A stretch of DNA of 64,000 nt from Amia ocellicauda (Eukaryota > Chordata > Actinopteri > Amiiformes > Amiidae): positions 25,785,001-25,849,000 of the forward strand of contig NC_089866.1 of NCBI RefSeq assembly GCF_036373705.1. The letters run 5' to 3'. The notes under the pieces are model-generated. The model was not told the DNA's origin and did not search any database. It worked only from the letters and a program-made list of their open reading frames with translations. Each line of letters opens with the position of its first letter. The first letter of the stretch is position 1. Below, piece after piece: positions 13,447 through 25,885 of the stretch. A program made the translations under genes and the position numbers.

Positions 13447-16400
13447 ATGGACTCGATCAAGGAGCAACCGACCAAAGAGCTCGACATTTACCGAGATACA
13501 TGGGTCCGCTTTTTAGGTAAGCTCGGCGAACGGCAGAAGCGCTTGATTAATAACCCTGGATGGGTCAATTGTAGGGAGTTACCGACGGCCAGCGATAACT
13601 ATAACCTGGTCGCGTATATGTAGATGTCCGCAGTTCTGCGCGGATCTGCGCTGCTCTACCGAGGGCTGTACATCTGCGCAGAACTGCGGAAATCTGCGCT
13701 ACACGAACGCGACCCCTGAGCTCATGAATCAATTAAGTACGACGAAATGCGTCGAAATGCGAATTGCGGTCAGCATTTCATCCCACGTAAATAAACAAAA
13801 ACACTGTAAATAAATCTATTAGTATATCTGAGTTATTTTCGATTCCATACAAACCACCCCAATAAAGTAGTGTGAATTATACATATTACTTCCACGGCGT
13901 TTCCAGAACGGTTCTGCAGCTGTAACTATGGACGGTTATCTGGATATATACCCTGCTTGTACAGAATAACTATACAAAAACCCAGAGCACCTAAAACCGC
14001 GTTGATATTGCTATTATTTTTGTATTGACACACACCAAAACGTAAGCTACAGTCAGTTTATGCTGTGCTAAAACAAATGTCAAATGTATGCAGCCGTGTA
14101 AGAGACTCTTATTACTCCAGCAAAGTTACAGAAACAGAACATCTGTTTCTCTTTGAGAGCAATAATGGAGATCTCTGACTCATTTCATGTTGATCAGACG
14201 TGGAATTGCCTTGGGCTGAATACAGCTACCATTAACTGCAGATATACTCAAGCAGGAAACCCACCAGTTTCCTATGTGAGTCCACAGGTAGCACACCTTC
14301 AATATTTTACGCGCACAGTGTTGAAATAATATAGTCTTATCTGCTCAATTAAATACTGGGGTGGAGTTTGCAAATTGGCATTACACTGTAAGTAGTGTAC
14401 ACTGCATTTGTGAAAAGGTGAAAAGCCAAGGGAATGTTATTAGTAGTGTGGGCTGTCCTTTCAAGTCACCAATAGAGGATTCCTGTTTAAAATACTTTCC
14501 CTTGTGAAAGAGATAGTGAATACAGCTCTTTCATAAACGGAGATCCGGTTAACAAAGGGTAAATTGACCTTCGCTGAAATGGCTCAAGGGCAAAGACTGC
14601 AGGCATCCATTCATTTTGCAAATGTGTTTAAGACCATAAGTTCAAGGACAAGCCAGGGAATTATACTGTGGCCAATGGAGTCCGAGGAATGAGTACCTTC
14701 CCTGACCCCCTGTGTAAAATCGTTATTAATTGCCATTCATTTAAAAAGATTTTGAATTGCCTTGGGTGACTTTGAAAATCTGTCTGTTTATCTATCTCTA
14801 ACTGCACACTTGAGAGCATATGTGACTGTGTGTGTTAAACGGGAACCTGCGCTACAAAAAAAAAAAAAAACAATTTGAAGTCCTCTGCATTAGTTTCCTT
14901 TTCACTGACTGAGCACTTTGCCTCTCAGTTGTGTGAAGGCTTTACCTTGACTCTTGGATGCTTTAGTCTTACAGAATGCAGATCTGGATTTACTTAATTG
15001 GCCGAATATGACTCGGAGTTACAAACTGCTTGATATTAACTAATACAGTAAGTATACATTTGAGGGGGCCCTGCTGCTCTATACAAATACAGTGCCTTTT
15101 GTGATGGTAGTTTAAGGGTTGCAAAACAGTTAACTTACCTATAGAAAGTCTGCACCTCCTTGAAATGTTTTCACATTTTGTTATATCAGTTCCTCAGAAT
15201 GTCTTGCATTTAAATGAGACTTTTGACACTTCTCTATCTACAGACTATACTGCACATTGTTAAGGGGAATAAAGATTTAATTGTGAAATATATGTATTTA
15301 TTAAAAATACAAAACTGAAATATCATAATTGAAGTCTCCACCCCCCTGAGTTAATACTTGGTGGAAGCACCTTTGGCATCAGTTACAGCTGTGAGTCTGT
15401 TGGGATAGGTCTCTACCAAATTTGCACACCCAGATTTGGCCATTTCTTACCATTCTTCTTTACAAAACTGTTCAAGCTATGTGAAGTTCCTTGAGGAGCA
15501 TTGATGGATTGGACAGCAATCTTCAAGTCATGCCACAAATTTCTGATTTGGACTTGCATCACAGTTTCCATTTTCTTACAGAGGGCAGCAGGTTTTCCTC
15601 AAGGACTTTTCTGTGCTTTGCTCAATTCAGTTCCCTTCTATCCTAAAGTGCCCCAGTCCCTGCTGATGAGAAACATCCCCATAACATACATACTGTTCCT
15701 TATAGTTCCTTGCTCTGTATTGGGCTTGTGCTAAACATAATGCTTTGCTTTTAGGCCACAAAGTTCCATTTCAGTTTCATCAGACCATAAAACACATTGC
15801 CACATGGCTACATAATCTCCTAAGTGTTTTTTTTTTTAATACTTAAAATGGGAATTAAGATGGGCTTTCTTGAGTACCATACAGGTCAGATTTGTGGAGT
15901 CCTTTTGGATATTATTGTCACATGCACACTTTGACCAGTCTTGGCCATGTTGTCATGTTGTTAGTTGTCATTGGCCTCTTGGTAGATTCTCTGATCAGTC
16001 TCCTTCTTGCTTGGTCAGTTTGGAAGGACAACCTGATATTGGCAGGTTCTTGGTGGTGCCATACACTTTCTTAATAATCGTCTTGACTGGGCTCCAATGT
16101 ATATTCAAGGCCTTTAATATTTTTTATACCCATCCCCTGATCAGTTCAAGAACTGCTGAATTCATCCTGATATCATATGAATCACTACAATTTAAAAACG
16201 ATAATTGAAGGCGATTGCTTACACCTGAGCTAATTTAGAGTTGCTATTACATGGGGTGTGTACACTTATCCAGCTAAGCTATTTTAGTTTTTAATTTTAA
16301 TTAATTTCTCACACGTTTCTAGAATATTATTTTTACTTGTAAGTTGTGTGTAGATAAATGAAAATAAGTAAAATATAGGCTATATTTCTCATTTGTTGCA

Positions 16401-19400
16401 TTATAGCCTAGAATTCAAAAGTTGAAAAAATGTAAGGGGGTCTAGACTTTCTATAGGCACTGTATATATTCACTCCCAATATGTTGTATTTTCTGCGCAA
16501 TATTTTAACTTGCTTCAGCCAGTTTCGCTTTTAATTTCGTAAGTGTGCTTTTCGTACCAGCCTTACTCAGAGGTTGTGGCTCCTCGTGTTGTAAGATGTG
16601 CCCTGTAGAGTTTCCTGTTTGGTGCACATTTGCAAGTTTTTTGCAAAGGAAGTAGGCTACAGTGTTGCTGGGTTTGAGGTGTTTTGGAGTTTCCAGTTTT
16701 GGAGCAGCGTTTCAAGATTGAAGGCCGACTTTTACAAGTTACTCTGGAAAGTAACTTCATGGTATTTTGAATACTTTGGAACTTATGGTGTTGAGATCCT
16801 TGCTGTTACAAACCAGCCACTTGAAATGTTTTGAATTCCCCCTCCCTATTATGTCTGGTTTACTGCTGATCTGAAGTTATACTAAAGGACAACTCTCCCA
16901 AGATTCAACTTTCCTTCTTCATTGTGTTTATTAAATTTTAACCAGTGGTAGTGTTTGTTTTTAACTTAATAGTGATAGTTCAGATCCACTGATATTGGAT
17001 CCACAAACCCCTTGTTTGACCCTAAACCACTGCTTATGTCCTCTAAAGCTCAGTCGTATTAAACCCCAAGCACAGATTGCTGTTCTAATATCTGCTCATT
17101 AGATGGCAGTAGAAGCCAATAACTCATTATGTTACTACTTTGATCAAATGTAGGTAACTGTTTGCAAGTCAGGTTGTGTGGTAAGGTGGCCTGTTTAAAA
17201 CCTATGACATATTATCATCAGTGCAGAGTGTAGTAGACATTATTTAAAATGCTCTAGATCAACATTTGTTAAGGCTATGCTTAGACTTCAGTCGGTGCTG
17301 TTTTGTGTCATTTAGGGGAACCGAAAGGAAATATAGCTGAATCATTTCCGCCCTATTTCCTGATCTTTCGTTGCCATAGTCCCTTAACATTTTTGTTCTC
17401 TGATCCCAGCCAGTGCATACAACTTCCAGAGGATGTTACCAGCCATTTTACAGCTCACCATTCAATTTGAGGCACATCATCGCTGTGGTTTCTTGCAGGA
17501 TACGCCAATGAGGTGGGGGAGGCCTTTCGTGCCCTGGTGCCCATGGGCATGGTGTGGGCCAGTTATGCCATTGCCACAGCCTATGTGACAGCCGACGCAG
17601 TGGATAAAGGGAAGAAAGCAGCGAAGGTGAGTGCTCCTCAAGCCCAAACCGTCTTAAACAGAGTGTGCAGACCGAACCACTCCGCTCGAATGACGTTTGC
17701 ATGATCAGCAGGTTCAGGTTAATACTGGTTTTAATTTGGCTTTGCACAATAAATATACAAGGAAGGGGGTGGCTGTATTAGACGGCACCAGAGCTGGGGT
17801 AAGCTTCCTAAAAATGTGCTGGTTAGACTGTGCTCACGTTTCAGCAGAATGTGAGGTTGTAATGCTGAATCAGCTTTTGAACAAACGGTTGCGTGACTTT
17901 GATGATGAATGTCATCAGCTGTCTTAACTGACATTCTAGACACTTACGCAGACGATTTGCTTGTAGCACCTAAAGGACTGAAATGAGTGAACCACGGTAA
18001 AAGCAATGTGTCACAAGCTTAATTGCTTAATTGGCTTCCTCCTTTCTGTGACAGGAGCACGGTGGGAACCCAGGGAAGAACACCAGGGTGGCGGTGGCAG
18101 TGGTGGACACCTTTGTGTGGCAGGCCCTGGCTTCTGTCACCATTCCTGGCTTCACCATCAACCGTGTGTGTGCCGCCTCGCTCTACCTACTGGGCCGCAC
18201 CACCCGCTGGCCACTTCCTGTCCGCAAGTGGACCACAACAGCCATCGGGCTCTCCACAATCCCCTTCATCATCACCCCCATCGACAGGTGAGCAGTCAAC
18301 TCTGCCATCTGCCTGCAGACTGGTGTTAGAACTGTAGGACTGAGAGTAGGGCTGGGCGATCCATCCATCCATTTTTGAAACCACTTATCCATGTGGGTTG
18401 CGGGGGCTGGGCGATATGACCTAAAAATTATATCTCAGTATTTTTAGAAGTGTGGGAGATACACAATATACAGCTCGATATTTCTTGTGTAATCATTAAA
18501 TATGCAATACGAACGAACACTTCTACTTGCCAGGCTGTCATGCTAAATATGTTTTTGTTTTACCTGACTTTAAATGAGTACATTAAATACATTAAAAAAT
18601 GCCTCTAGTATTCCTGTAAAAAGAATGCGCAAAATTACAAATACTTGCTGTCAAACTACATTGACAAAAAAAAATTGGAATACACACAAGCCTGCGGAAT
18701 AGACTTCATGAAGCCTGCAGAAAATGTTAAGTTATATATATACACACACACATACATATTGTATTATTTACTGTCACATAACAACACAAGTAATAGTAAT
18801 CACGCAACACATGTGCTGTAAAATAGTATAGATTCTGAAAGATTTACCACATCCAGGTTTATACAGTGCATTTAATATCTGTCTTTGCTAGACAGGTAAA
18901 AGAAAATCAAACATTCTACATTTTAAAAATTGCTTTCCAATTCATAATAATGCAAACAAACTTTATATTATATAACCACAATCTGTATTTGCTTCTGTTT
19001 TTAATGCATAATGCAAACATTTAATTAAAACTAGGTAACTTTATTATTTTGTTCATTCGCTTCCATTGCTTTAAAAAAAATATAGCGAGTTAATATAGCA
19101 AGTGTAACATTCAAGATAATTCCACAAACCCTTCTCATTGTAAAAATAACATGCTACTTTATAAGCAGTTGCATCCCCTGATTAACAACCTCAAAACTAC
19201 AAATTATTAGATAGTAACACATTACTGAGACACATTTGCTCCCTCTTCGTTTCCTCTCCTGCCTTACTTTTATAAATGAAGAGGACGATTGGCTGCATAA
19301 ATAATTACTGACAAGTGTCTTCTGCAGGTGATTGGCCACATCCAAAAGAAAAAGATTACAGGCATTTCCTGCAAAGTGATTGGCTGCATAAAAAATGATT

Positions 19401-19742
19401 GACTGTTACTCCTCCCATATCCCATGGTCTCCAGGTCTGCAGCTATACTTGCATAAAAACGACAAACTTGATACCCGCGATACAAGTAGTTTGCATTTCA
19501 AACAAAATAATATATCGTTTATATCCCAAAAACGCAGTATATTGCCAGACCTGAGAGACTTGTATATTTGCTGAAACAGAAAGTCATGTTCTGCATTGAG
19601 ACACAGAGAGACAGCCCCAGTGTTTAAAGCTGGGGAGGATTATTGTAAAGGTACGAATGTCTTCTGCAACAGGTCAGTGGACTACCTCCTGGACTCCAGC
19701 CTCCGCAGGGTGTACGGCGGGGGAGAGAAGCATGATCCCTAG
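13447..19742 (+). CDS. mtfp1: Mitochondrial fission process protein 1 (MTP18), complete
   Basis: MTFP1 is an inner mitochondrial membrane protein that promotes fission and affects inner-membrane bioenergetics. Four exons join cleanly: 13447-13516, 17499-17626, 18055-18287 and 19673-19742, with phases 1, 0 and 2 and GT-AG borders. Together they encode 166 residues, the same length as human MTFP1. Exon 1 encodes MDSIKEQPTKELDIYRDTWV; exon 2 the RALVPMGMVWASYAIATAYV membrane segment; exon 3 the VVDTFVWQALASVTIPGF segment and the GLSTIPFIITPID segment; exon 4 ends YGGGEKHDP. The ATG has a favourable context (GAC before, G after). Intron 1 holds a Tc1 relic and intron 3 a hAT-like element. All expected residues appear present. 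Confidence 0.96.
13606..13716. mobile_element. CpG-rich palindromic element, copy B, in MTFP1 intron 1
   Basis: Starts CTGGTCGCGTATATGTAG and ends CTACACGAACGCGACC, an exact match at the outer GGTCGCGT. It contains TCCGCAGTTCTGCGC and its complement GCGCAGAACTGCGGA. It begins only about 90 bases after the exon 1 donor, so MTFP1 exon 1 sits between copies A and B. Confidence 0.8.
13717..15126 (+). other. MTFP1 intron 1, first part
   Basis: Non-coding intron sequence without recognisable element boundaries; an A-run lies near 14857. Nothing else seen. Confidence 0.7.
15137..16459 (-). mobile_element. Degenerate full-length Tc1-like transposon in MTFP1 intron 1
   Basis: Terminal sequence CTATAGAAAGTCTGCACC near 15139 is answered by GGTCTAGACTTTCTATAG near 16440-16457. 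The interior reads as a decayed Tc1-family transposase on the minus strand (for example the conserved 'acttggtggaagcacc' region near 15357). Many stops and frameshifts; no intact catalytic domain. Confidence 0.8.
16460..17498 (+). other. MTFP1 intron 1, last part
   Basis: Plain AT-rich intron ending in the acceptor tcttgcag at 17491-17498. No exon or repeat recognised. Confidence 0.7.
18395..19553. mobile_element. hAT-like DNA transposon relic in MTFP1 intron 3
   Basis: Starts with GGGGCTGGGCGATATGACC and ends with an imperfect inverse, GTATATTGCCAGACCT, near 19538-19553. This 'gctgggcgatat' end is known from common fish DNA-transposon repeats. The AT-rich 1.1 kb interior has no transposase. 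Family assignment rests on the ends only. Confidence 0.55.
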
Positions 19743-19950
19743 TGGTCACGCTGGAGACACCCCACGTCCACAGGGGGGCCAGAGACCGAGACAGTCTGGA
19801 CCATCACCTTCCCGGCACAAGGGGGGTGTTACTGTGAATCACAGAGAAGCACAGGGAACTGAGTGTCAGTGTGTCTTTGTGTTTGTCTATTGTTCAGACA
19901 ATCCCCCTTAATTTAAGCAATTCATTCAGTTGGTGCGGGTAAAAAAAATC

Positions 19951-19956
19951 AATAAA
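19951..19956 (+). terminator. MTFP1 polyadenylation signal
   Basis: AATAAA about 210 bases after the MTFP1 stop codon, the first canonical signal downstream. Confidence 0.7.
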
Positions 19957-19969
19957 ACGTGTACTCCAG

Positions 19970-20305
19970 CTCAGAGGTTCTCAACCCTGGTCCTCGAGGA
20001 CCCCCTACCCTGCTGTTTTCTGTTCCAACCGAGTTCTCAATTACTTAATTGAACCTTAATTGAACTAATAATTTCCTAAATCAGAAATCTTATAATTATT
20101 TTAAACCTTAGGGGTTTAATGTTGAGTTTAAAATTGTATAAGGAACTTATCTTATTTAGGAAACAACATTTTTTCAGTTACACAATTTAAAAAGTAAAAT
20201 GTAAGCACATTATTTCAATTAAGGGTGCAATTAAGTAATTGAGAACTCAGTTGGAACAAAAACAACAGGGTAGGGGACCATGGTTGAGGACCATTGCTCT
20301 AGATT
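19970..20305. mobile_element. MITE with about 80-bp inverted ends ('CTCAACCCTGGTCCT' family)
   Basis: The left end (GGTTCTCAACCCTGGTCCTC, then TTCCAACCGAGTTCTCAATT) is mirrored on the right by GAGAACTCAGTTGGAACA and GGGGACCATGGTTGAGGACC. The roughly 180-base AT-rich interior is non-coding. Diverged relatives occur at about 26345-26600, 28423-28590 and 36045-36320. Confidence 0.8.
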
Positions 20306-22554
20306 ATTTTAAATAGATCTGTTTAATCCAGAGATCTATCCTTCTTAATGTTTGTGTTTCTTACAGCTCAGTTTGTCATTTTAACAAATTGTGTTCTGAT
20401 TGACTGCATAGTATAAATAATACATGAGAGGTTTTGAACAGTGTAAAAAATATATTGAGTAAATCAGAGAATTTATAGGAGTGTGTAACTGTGTGAAATC
20501 TTATGTTCATTCTGTACAGTTCTGTAATTTGGGTTTATGCTGTACTAAACTGTGATTCTCATCAGTATATTTACAGGACTGTGCATTTGAAAGCCATATT
20601 ACTGTGTGAGCCTTGACCTATTAACACCATGCTCTCCTTATGGACTTGGTTAATAGCAATATACTATGCATTGGGAAAAAAGGGACCATGTGATTTTCAA
20701 TGGCTGTTAATGTTCAAACTTTAGCACTGTTTAATAGAACTTAGTTATGGTATTATATTCACTGTGAAACTTGAGCTCCCTGCCAAATGTTACCAAACAA
20801 TCCTCAGCATAGGTCCTGCAGGTATTCTATAGATTACAGTATTTACATGTAGTCATACTGGTTTAAATGTACTTAAGTTAATCAGGGTATTTTGCCAAGG
20901 TTTTTGCTGCAGTGCAATATTTGCATCACCTAATCTACAGCTACAGCTATTCTTCCATAACTATGGTTAATTGAAATAAGTTAAATTCCTCTTTTTGTTT
21001 GCAACTCATTCTAGATGTAACCCTTACAATCTTTGCAATTTCCTTCCAGAAATTCAGGGAACAGTTATTTAAAAGACCTCTGAAGACCACCCTGTCACTG
21101 ATGCTTTAGGGGAAAAAAAAAAAGTTGAAATCTGTAACCAGACTTGTAAGCCTACCTTCCACAATTTGTCTGCAATTTAGCCATTGTTTCATCAATGTGT
21201 TTGTGCACCATCATATACAGACACTATGCAAGTTGACCATTTTGTTTAGTACTTACCAATTGTCACAAAAAAAAAAAAGTTTAGGATCCAGGTTCAAGCA
21301 GTAGTCTGGTTTTGAAGTCCTGCTGCATTTTAAAAAGTAGTTTAACATTGTTAGAGGGCAGGTTTTGCTTTAATGTGGCTTAGACTGAAAAGGGATGCAA
21401 CATCTCCCTCCATAGTGGAGGAATTCAGTGCAGTGGATGTTATAGATTACTGTAACAAGCTACCACCAGCCTGAAATTGGTGGTTAACCAATTTGAAATA
21501 TGTATGTCAGCAATTAAAGACTCTTAAACTGTAATTAGTAGTGTCAAGGTTTTTTTTTGGTTAAAGTTCTCCACATTAGAGGCAGGCATTCCATTTTAAC
21601 TTTTTAACTTAACTTTACTCACCCCCTGTTACACATTCATGTTAATATGGACAGGTCTCACATACCTGTATTCCTTATCAAAATGGGCAAACTACTATAT
21701 TCTGCATAGTTTATAGTGATTAGATAAGTTACACAAAATTCAGCAACAGAACTGGCATTTCAACTTTCTTCCTTTACAGAATGGGAAATTAAGATTACAA
21801 TTTTGTGTTGAAATACCACTCATTTAAACTTGAAGTGAAAATGGCATAAGAAATGAAGGAATGGAGAGTTTATACCACAACACATGAGGGCCTCAAACAT
21901 TGGACCACTCAAATGAAAGCATTCAATCTACAGAATCAGTGTCTGCCTTGGTGATCATTCGAGATTTCTCCCCACCAAGACAAACTGCATAATTATGAAA
22001 GTTATGGCTTTTGTGATTATATTCTCCCCCCTACTTTGCATGTCTGTTTCCACTCAGCAACAAGTGGTGTCATTTGGAAGCCACAAGTCTCTACAGATAT
22101 AATTAAAAAAAAAGTTTCTGGCTATAATAATGGCAGAGTTAGAAGCATCTCAATGGGTTGAAAACAATGGGGCAGAGTGTAGATTCACCTAGACCCTGTT
22201 CACATGAGATTTAGTTCGGCCCAGGGGTCATAGTTTTAAAGCAGCCCAGGGCCGGGTGAAAACTAGTCCCGCTTTTTGACCTGGCCTAAATCTTTTGAGG
22301 CGGCCGAAAGGCGATCTAACTCTGAATATAAACGCACCGGGCCCTGGGCCGGGTGGCAAAAAGTCAGTGCGTGACGCAACTCAAGCAACGCCCTCAGAGA
22401 CTTGTCTGTCTGTTTCAAAGGAGACACTGCTTCTCACCAATGCAGAATAAACACAGGCACCAAAAAAGCCAAACAGTATTTTCTCAGTTATATCTATCTA
22501 TAGCCTTAAATGTACCGATACATTTCGCTAGCTCACATCATACATATATATATA
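20306..22554. other. Intergenic DNA between MTFP1 and the Tc1 pair
   Basis: AT-rich and without a coding signal. A GC-rich patch with GGGCCCTGGGCCGGG-like sequence lies at about 22190-22350 and may be part of a small DNA transposon, but I could not define both ends. Confidence 0.6.
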
Positions 22555-23581
22555 CACTCACCTAAAGGATTATTAGGAACACCATACTAATACTGTGTTT
22601 GACCCCCTTTCGCCTTCAGAACTGCCTTAATTCTACGTGGCATTGATTCAACAAGGTGCTGAAAGCATTCTTTAGAAATGTTGGCCCATATTGATAGGAT
22701 AGCATCTTGCAGTTGTTGGAGATTTGTGGAATGCACATCCAGGGCACGAAGCTCCCGTTCCACCACATCCCAAAGATGCTCTATTGGGTTGAGATCTGGT
22801 GACTGTGGGGGCCAGTTTAGTACAGTGAACTCATTGTCATGTTCAAGAAACCAATTTGAAATGATTCGACCTTTGTGACATGGTGCATTATCCTGCTGGA
22901 AGTAGCCATCAGAGGATGGGTACATGGTGGTCATAAAGGGATGGACATGGTCAGAAACAATGCTCAGGTAGGCCGTGGCATTTAAACGATGCCCAATTGG
23001 CACTAAGGGGCCTACAGTGTGCCAAGAAAACATCCCCCACACCATTACACCACCACCACCAGCCTGCACAGTGGTAACAAGGCATGATGGATCCATGTTC
23101 TCATTCTGTTTACGCCAAATTCTGACTCTACCATCTGAATGTCTCAACAGAAATCGAGACTCATCAGACCAGGCAACATTTTTCCAGTCTTCAACTGTCC
23201 AATTTTGGTGAGCTTGTGCAAATTGTAGCCTCTTTTTCCTATTTGTAGTGGAGATGAGTGGTACCCGGTGGGGTCTTCTGCTGTTGTAGCCCATCCGCCT
23301 CAAGGTTGTACGTGTTGTGGCTTCACAAATGCTTTGCTGCATACCTCGGTTGTAACGAGTGGTTATTTCAGTCAAAGTTGCTCTTCTATCAGCTTGAATC
23401 AGTCGGCCCATTCTCCTCTGACCTCTAGCATCAACAAGGCATTTTCGCCCACAGGACTGCTGCATACTGGATGTTTTTCCCTTTTCACACCATTCTTTGT
23501 AAACCCTAGAAATGGTTGTGCGTGAAAATCCCAGTAACTGAGCAGATTGTGAAATACTCAGACCGGCCTGTCTGGTACCAA
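22555..23581 (-). mobile_element. Tc1/mariner copy, 5'-truncated, minus strand
   Basis: The 3' terminal repeat CACTCACCTAAAGGATTATT starts at 22555 after a TA. The element reads leftward and is nearly identical to the copies at 43494 and 58033, but it stops inside the transposase N-terminus at about 23581, where it meets a second copy in opposite orientation. The 5' terminal repeat and start codon are missing. Confidence 0.92.
22587..23465 (-). pseudogene. Tc1 transposase, N-terminally truncated
   Basis: This open frame of 292 codons holds the second helix-turn-helix region (RRMGRLIQADRRATLTEI) and a complete DDE domain. The catalytic positions are the D in VAWSDESRF, the D in YFQQDNAPCHKG and the E in [14 protein letters not shown]. 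It ends in AKGGQTQY, as in intact relatives. The first roughly 50 residues seen in the 43642 copy are partly retained upstream in frame, but the true start and 5' end are gone, so it is probably not mobile by itself. C-terminal part open throughout. Confidence 0.88.
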
Positions 23582-23947
23582 ACGGGCCGGTCTGAGTATT
23601 TCACAATCTGCTCAGTTACTGGGATTTTCACGCACAACCATTTCTAGGGTTTACAAAGAATGGTGTGAAAAGGGAAAAACATCCAGTATGCGGCAGTCCT
23701 GTGGGCGAAAATGCCTTGTTGATGCTAGAGGTCAGAGGAGAATGGGCCGACTGATTCAAGCTGATAGGAGAGCAACTTTGACTGAAATAACCACTCGTTA
23801 CAACCGAGGTATGCAGCAAAGCATTTGTGAAGCCACAACACGTACAACCTTGAGGCGGATGGGCTACAACAGCAGAAGACCCCACCGGGTACCACTCATC
23901 TCCACTACAAATAGGAAAAAGAGGCTACAATTTGCACAAGCTCACCA
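23582..23947 (+). mobile_element. Tc1/mariner fragment, plus strand, inverted against its neighbour
   Basis: Starts at CGGGCCGGTCTGAG and runs through the HTH-encoding part to CACAAGCTCACCAAAA, then switches abruptly to another element. It is a near-exact mirror of about 23220-23580, making a long head-to-head palindrome with almost no spacer. Confidence 0.9.
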
Positions 23948-24716
23948 AAACACAGCCCAACCCTCACCCTCACCCTCAGATCCAACAGGTCCCAGACGTG
24001 CTCAATGGGATTGAGATTGAGATCCGGGCTCTTCGCTGGCCATGGCAGAACACTGACATTATGGTCTTGCAGAAAATCACATCCAGCGAAGGTGGGTTTG
24101 TGCCCATAGGCAACATTGTTGCCGGTGATGTCTGGTAAGGACCTGCCTTACAACAGGCCTACAAGCCCTCAGTCCAGCCTCTCTCAGCCTATTGCGGACA
24201 GTCTGAGCACTGATGGAGGGATTGTGCGTTCCTGGTGGAACTCAGGCAGTCGTTGTTGCTATCCTGTACCTGTCCTGCAGGTGTGATATTCAGATGTACT
24301 GATCAGCTGTCCTTCCTATAGCACTGTTTTAGGCATCTCACAGTACAGACATTGTAATTTATTGCCCTGGCCACATCTGCAGTCCTCATCCCTCCTCGCA
24401 GCATGCCTAAGGCACGTTCACGCAGATGAGCAGGGAACCTGGGCACCTTTCTTTTGGTGGTTGTGAGGCAGTAGAAAGGGCTCTTTAGTGTCCCAACTTT
24501 TTGTAACTGATGTTAATTGCCTACCATCTGTAAGCTGTTTGTGCCTTAACAACCATTCCCCAGGTGCATTCATGGTTTACAGGTCATTGCACAAGCATGG
24601 AAAATATTGTTTGAACCCTTTACAATAAAGAGCTGTAGTTTTTTTGGATTTTTACAAAATTCTTTAAAATAGTGTCATGAAAGAGGGACTTTGTTTTTGC
24701 AGAGTGGTGTGTATAT
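23948..24716 (-). mobile_element. Internally deleted second-family Tc1 transposon
   Basis: On the minus strand the left part encodes DLNLNPIEHVWDLLDLR, the E-region of a Tc1 DDE transposase from a different subfamily. Around 24080 the sequence jumps directly to the upstream half, consistent with a large internal deletion. The right end near 24700 (GACTTTGTTTTTGCAGAGTG) resembles known fish Tc1 termini. The left end is lost at the junction. Confidence 0.75.
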
Positions 24717-25841
24717 ATTTATGTAGGCCAAGTAATGAGTTATATAAAACAGTTAAAACTACTTGAAATGATATAAAATTGAACCAAATCAGGTTGCCAT
24801 TCAAATCAATGCATTTTAAAACTAGACCAGCCCTCTACGGTCCAATCCGAAATACAATTATATTGAACTAAGCAGTACAATTACAAAATGCCGGCTTTGG
24901 AGGTAACAGGGATGATACAGAAACTAAAGCACCATTTACAACCTGGATGGAGAGGGGGGGGAAGAAAAAGTGTACAAGCACTGCTGTCAATGAGGATAGA
25001 ACTATAGCAACAAATCAAGCCTCTTTTGATGGTTAATCACTTGTCTAACCAAGTTAAAAGGAAAATAAAAATGTAAAGATCAGACTTTAAAAGTTACAAA
25101 ACAGTGGAGTCCAGAGGAAAAACATGCAACATTTTCTAGGAACTTAGAAGAAATGCAGAGCAACAGCTTGGATTGCATAGGACACAAATTGCAGCAAACA
25201 GACTTTTGAAGTACTACTGTAATATGGAACATCCAGGTTATAAAATCTCAATAGGCTATTGAGAACTAATGCATACGATTTCATGTAATAATGTAGATGT
25301 CCTAACTAAACGTTCTTTGCTTTTGGGTGAATTGTACAACAGCATTCAGACTTACAGAACTGAAGATTAGAAAACATCAGCTGCAAAGGGTTAAGACTAC
25401 TTTCAATGAAAACAGAAGTGATATAACCTATATACACACACACCAATATTAATAAGTTGTGATTATAAATACATCACACCTGTAAGCAGACCTAATGTCA
25501 TGCATAACTGGTTTGAGCAGATTTAATTCCCAGAGTACATTTCATTTAGGCCTTTTCAGCTGCATACATGAACACATATTTAGGCCTCCTAAAACCTCAA
25601 CTGCAAGTGGGGTCAGAAAAGCAAGACTAAATTTGAGGTGGCCCAGGGCCAGCCTAGTAAGCGTGAATGGGTTCCTAGAAATTCAAGGAAGCACAAAACT
25701 ACCTAAACAGGTTCTAGATTAAAGCACAACTTCTTGTGTTATTCAAACATCATGCATGTAATGCAGGAGACCTACATTTAAAAAATAAAAAAAAAAAAAA
25801 CCACACACAACACACCCCAAAGCCAGGTTGTAAGTAGAGAA
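24717..25841. other. Intergenic DNA downstream of ZP gene 1
   Basis: No coding signal. A G-run (about 24954-24961) and an A-run (about 25785-25800) are the only simple features. Confidence 0.65.
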
Positions 25842-25847
25842 TTTATT
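25842..25847 (-). terminator. ZP gene 1 polyadenylation signal
   Basis: AATAAA on the minus strand about 40 bases after the stop codon, giving the very short 3' UTR usual in ZP genes. Confidence 0.8.
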
Positions 25848-25885
25848 CCACTTCAAAGTGATAATTTTACAAGTCACCACTTTAG

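Noticed and set aside
18006-18392. Open frames in other frames over MTFP1 exon 3
   Set aside because: GC-rich exon shadows; only the MTFP1 frame fits splice sites and family sequence.
23948-24138. Short open frame with CCCTCACCCTCACC resembling a distinct coding exon
   Set aside because: The sequence is the antisense of a Tc1 transposase E-region.
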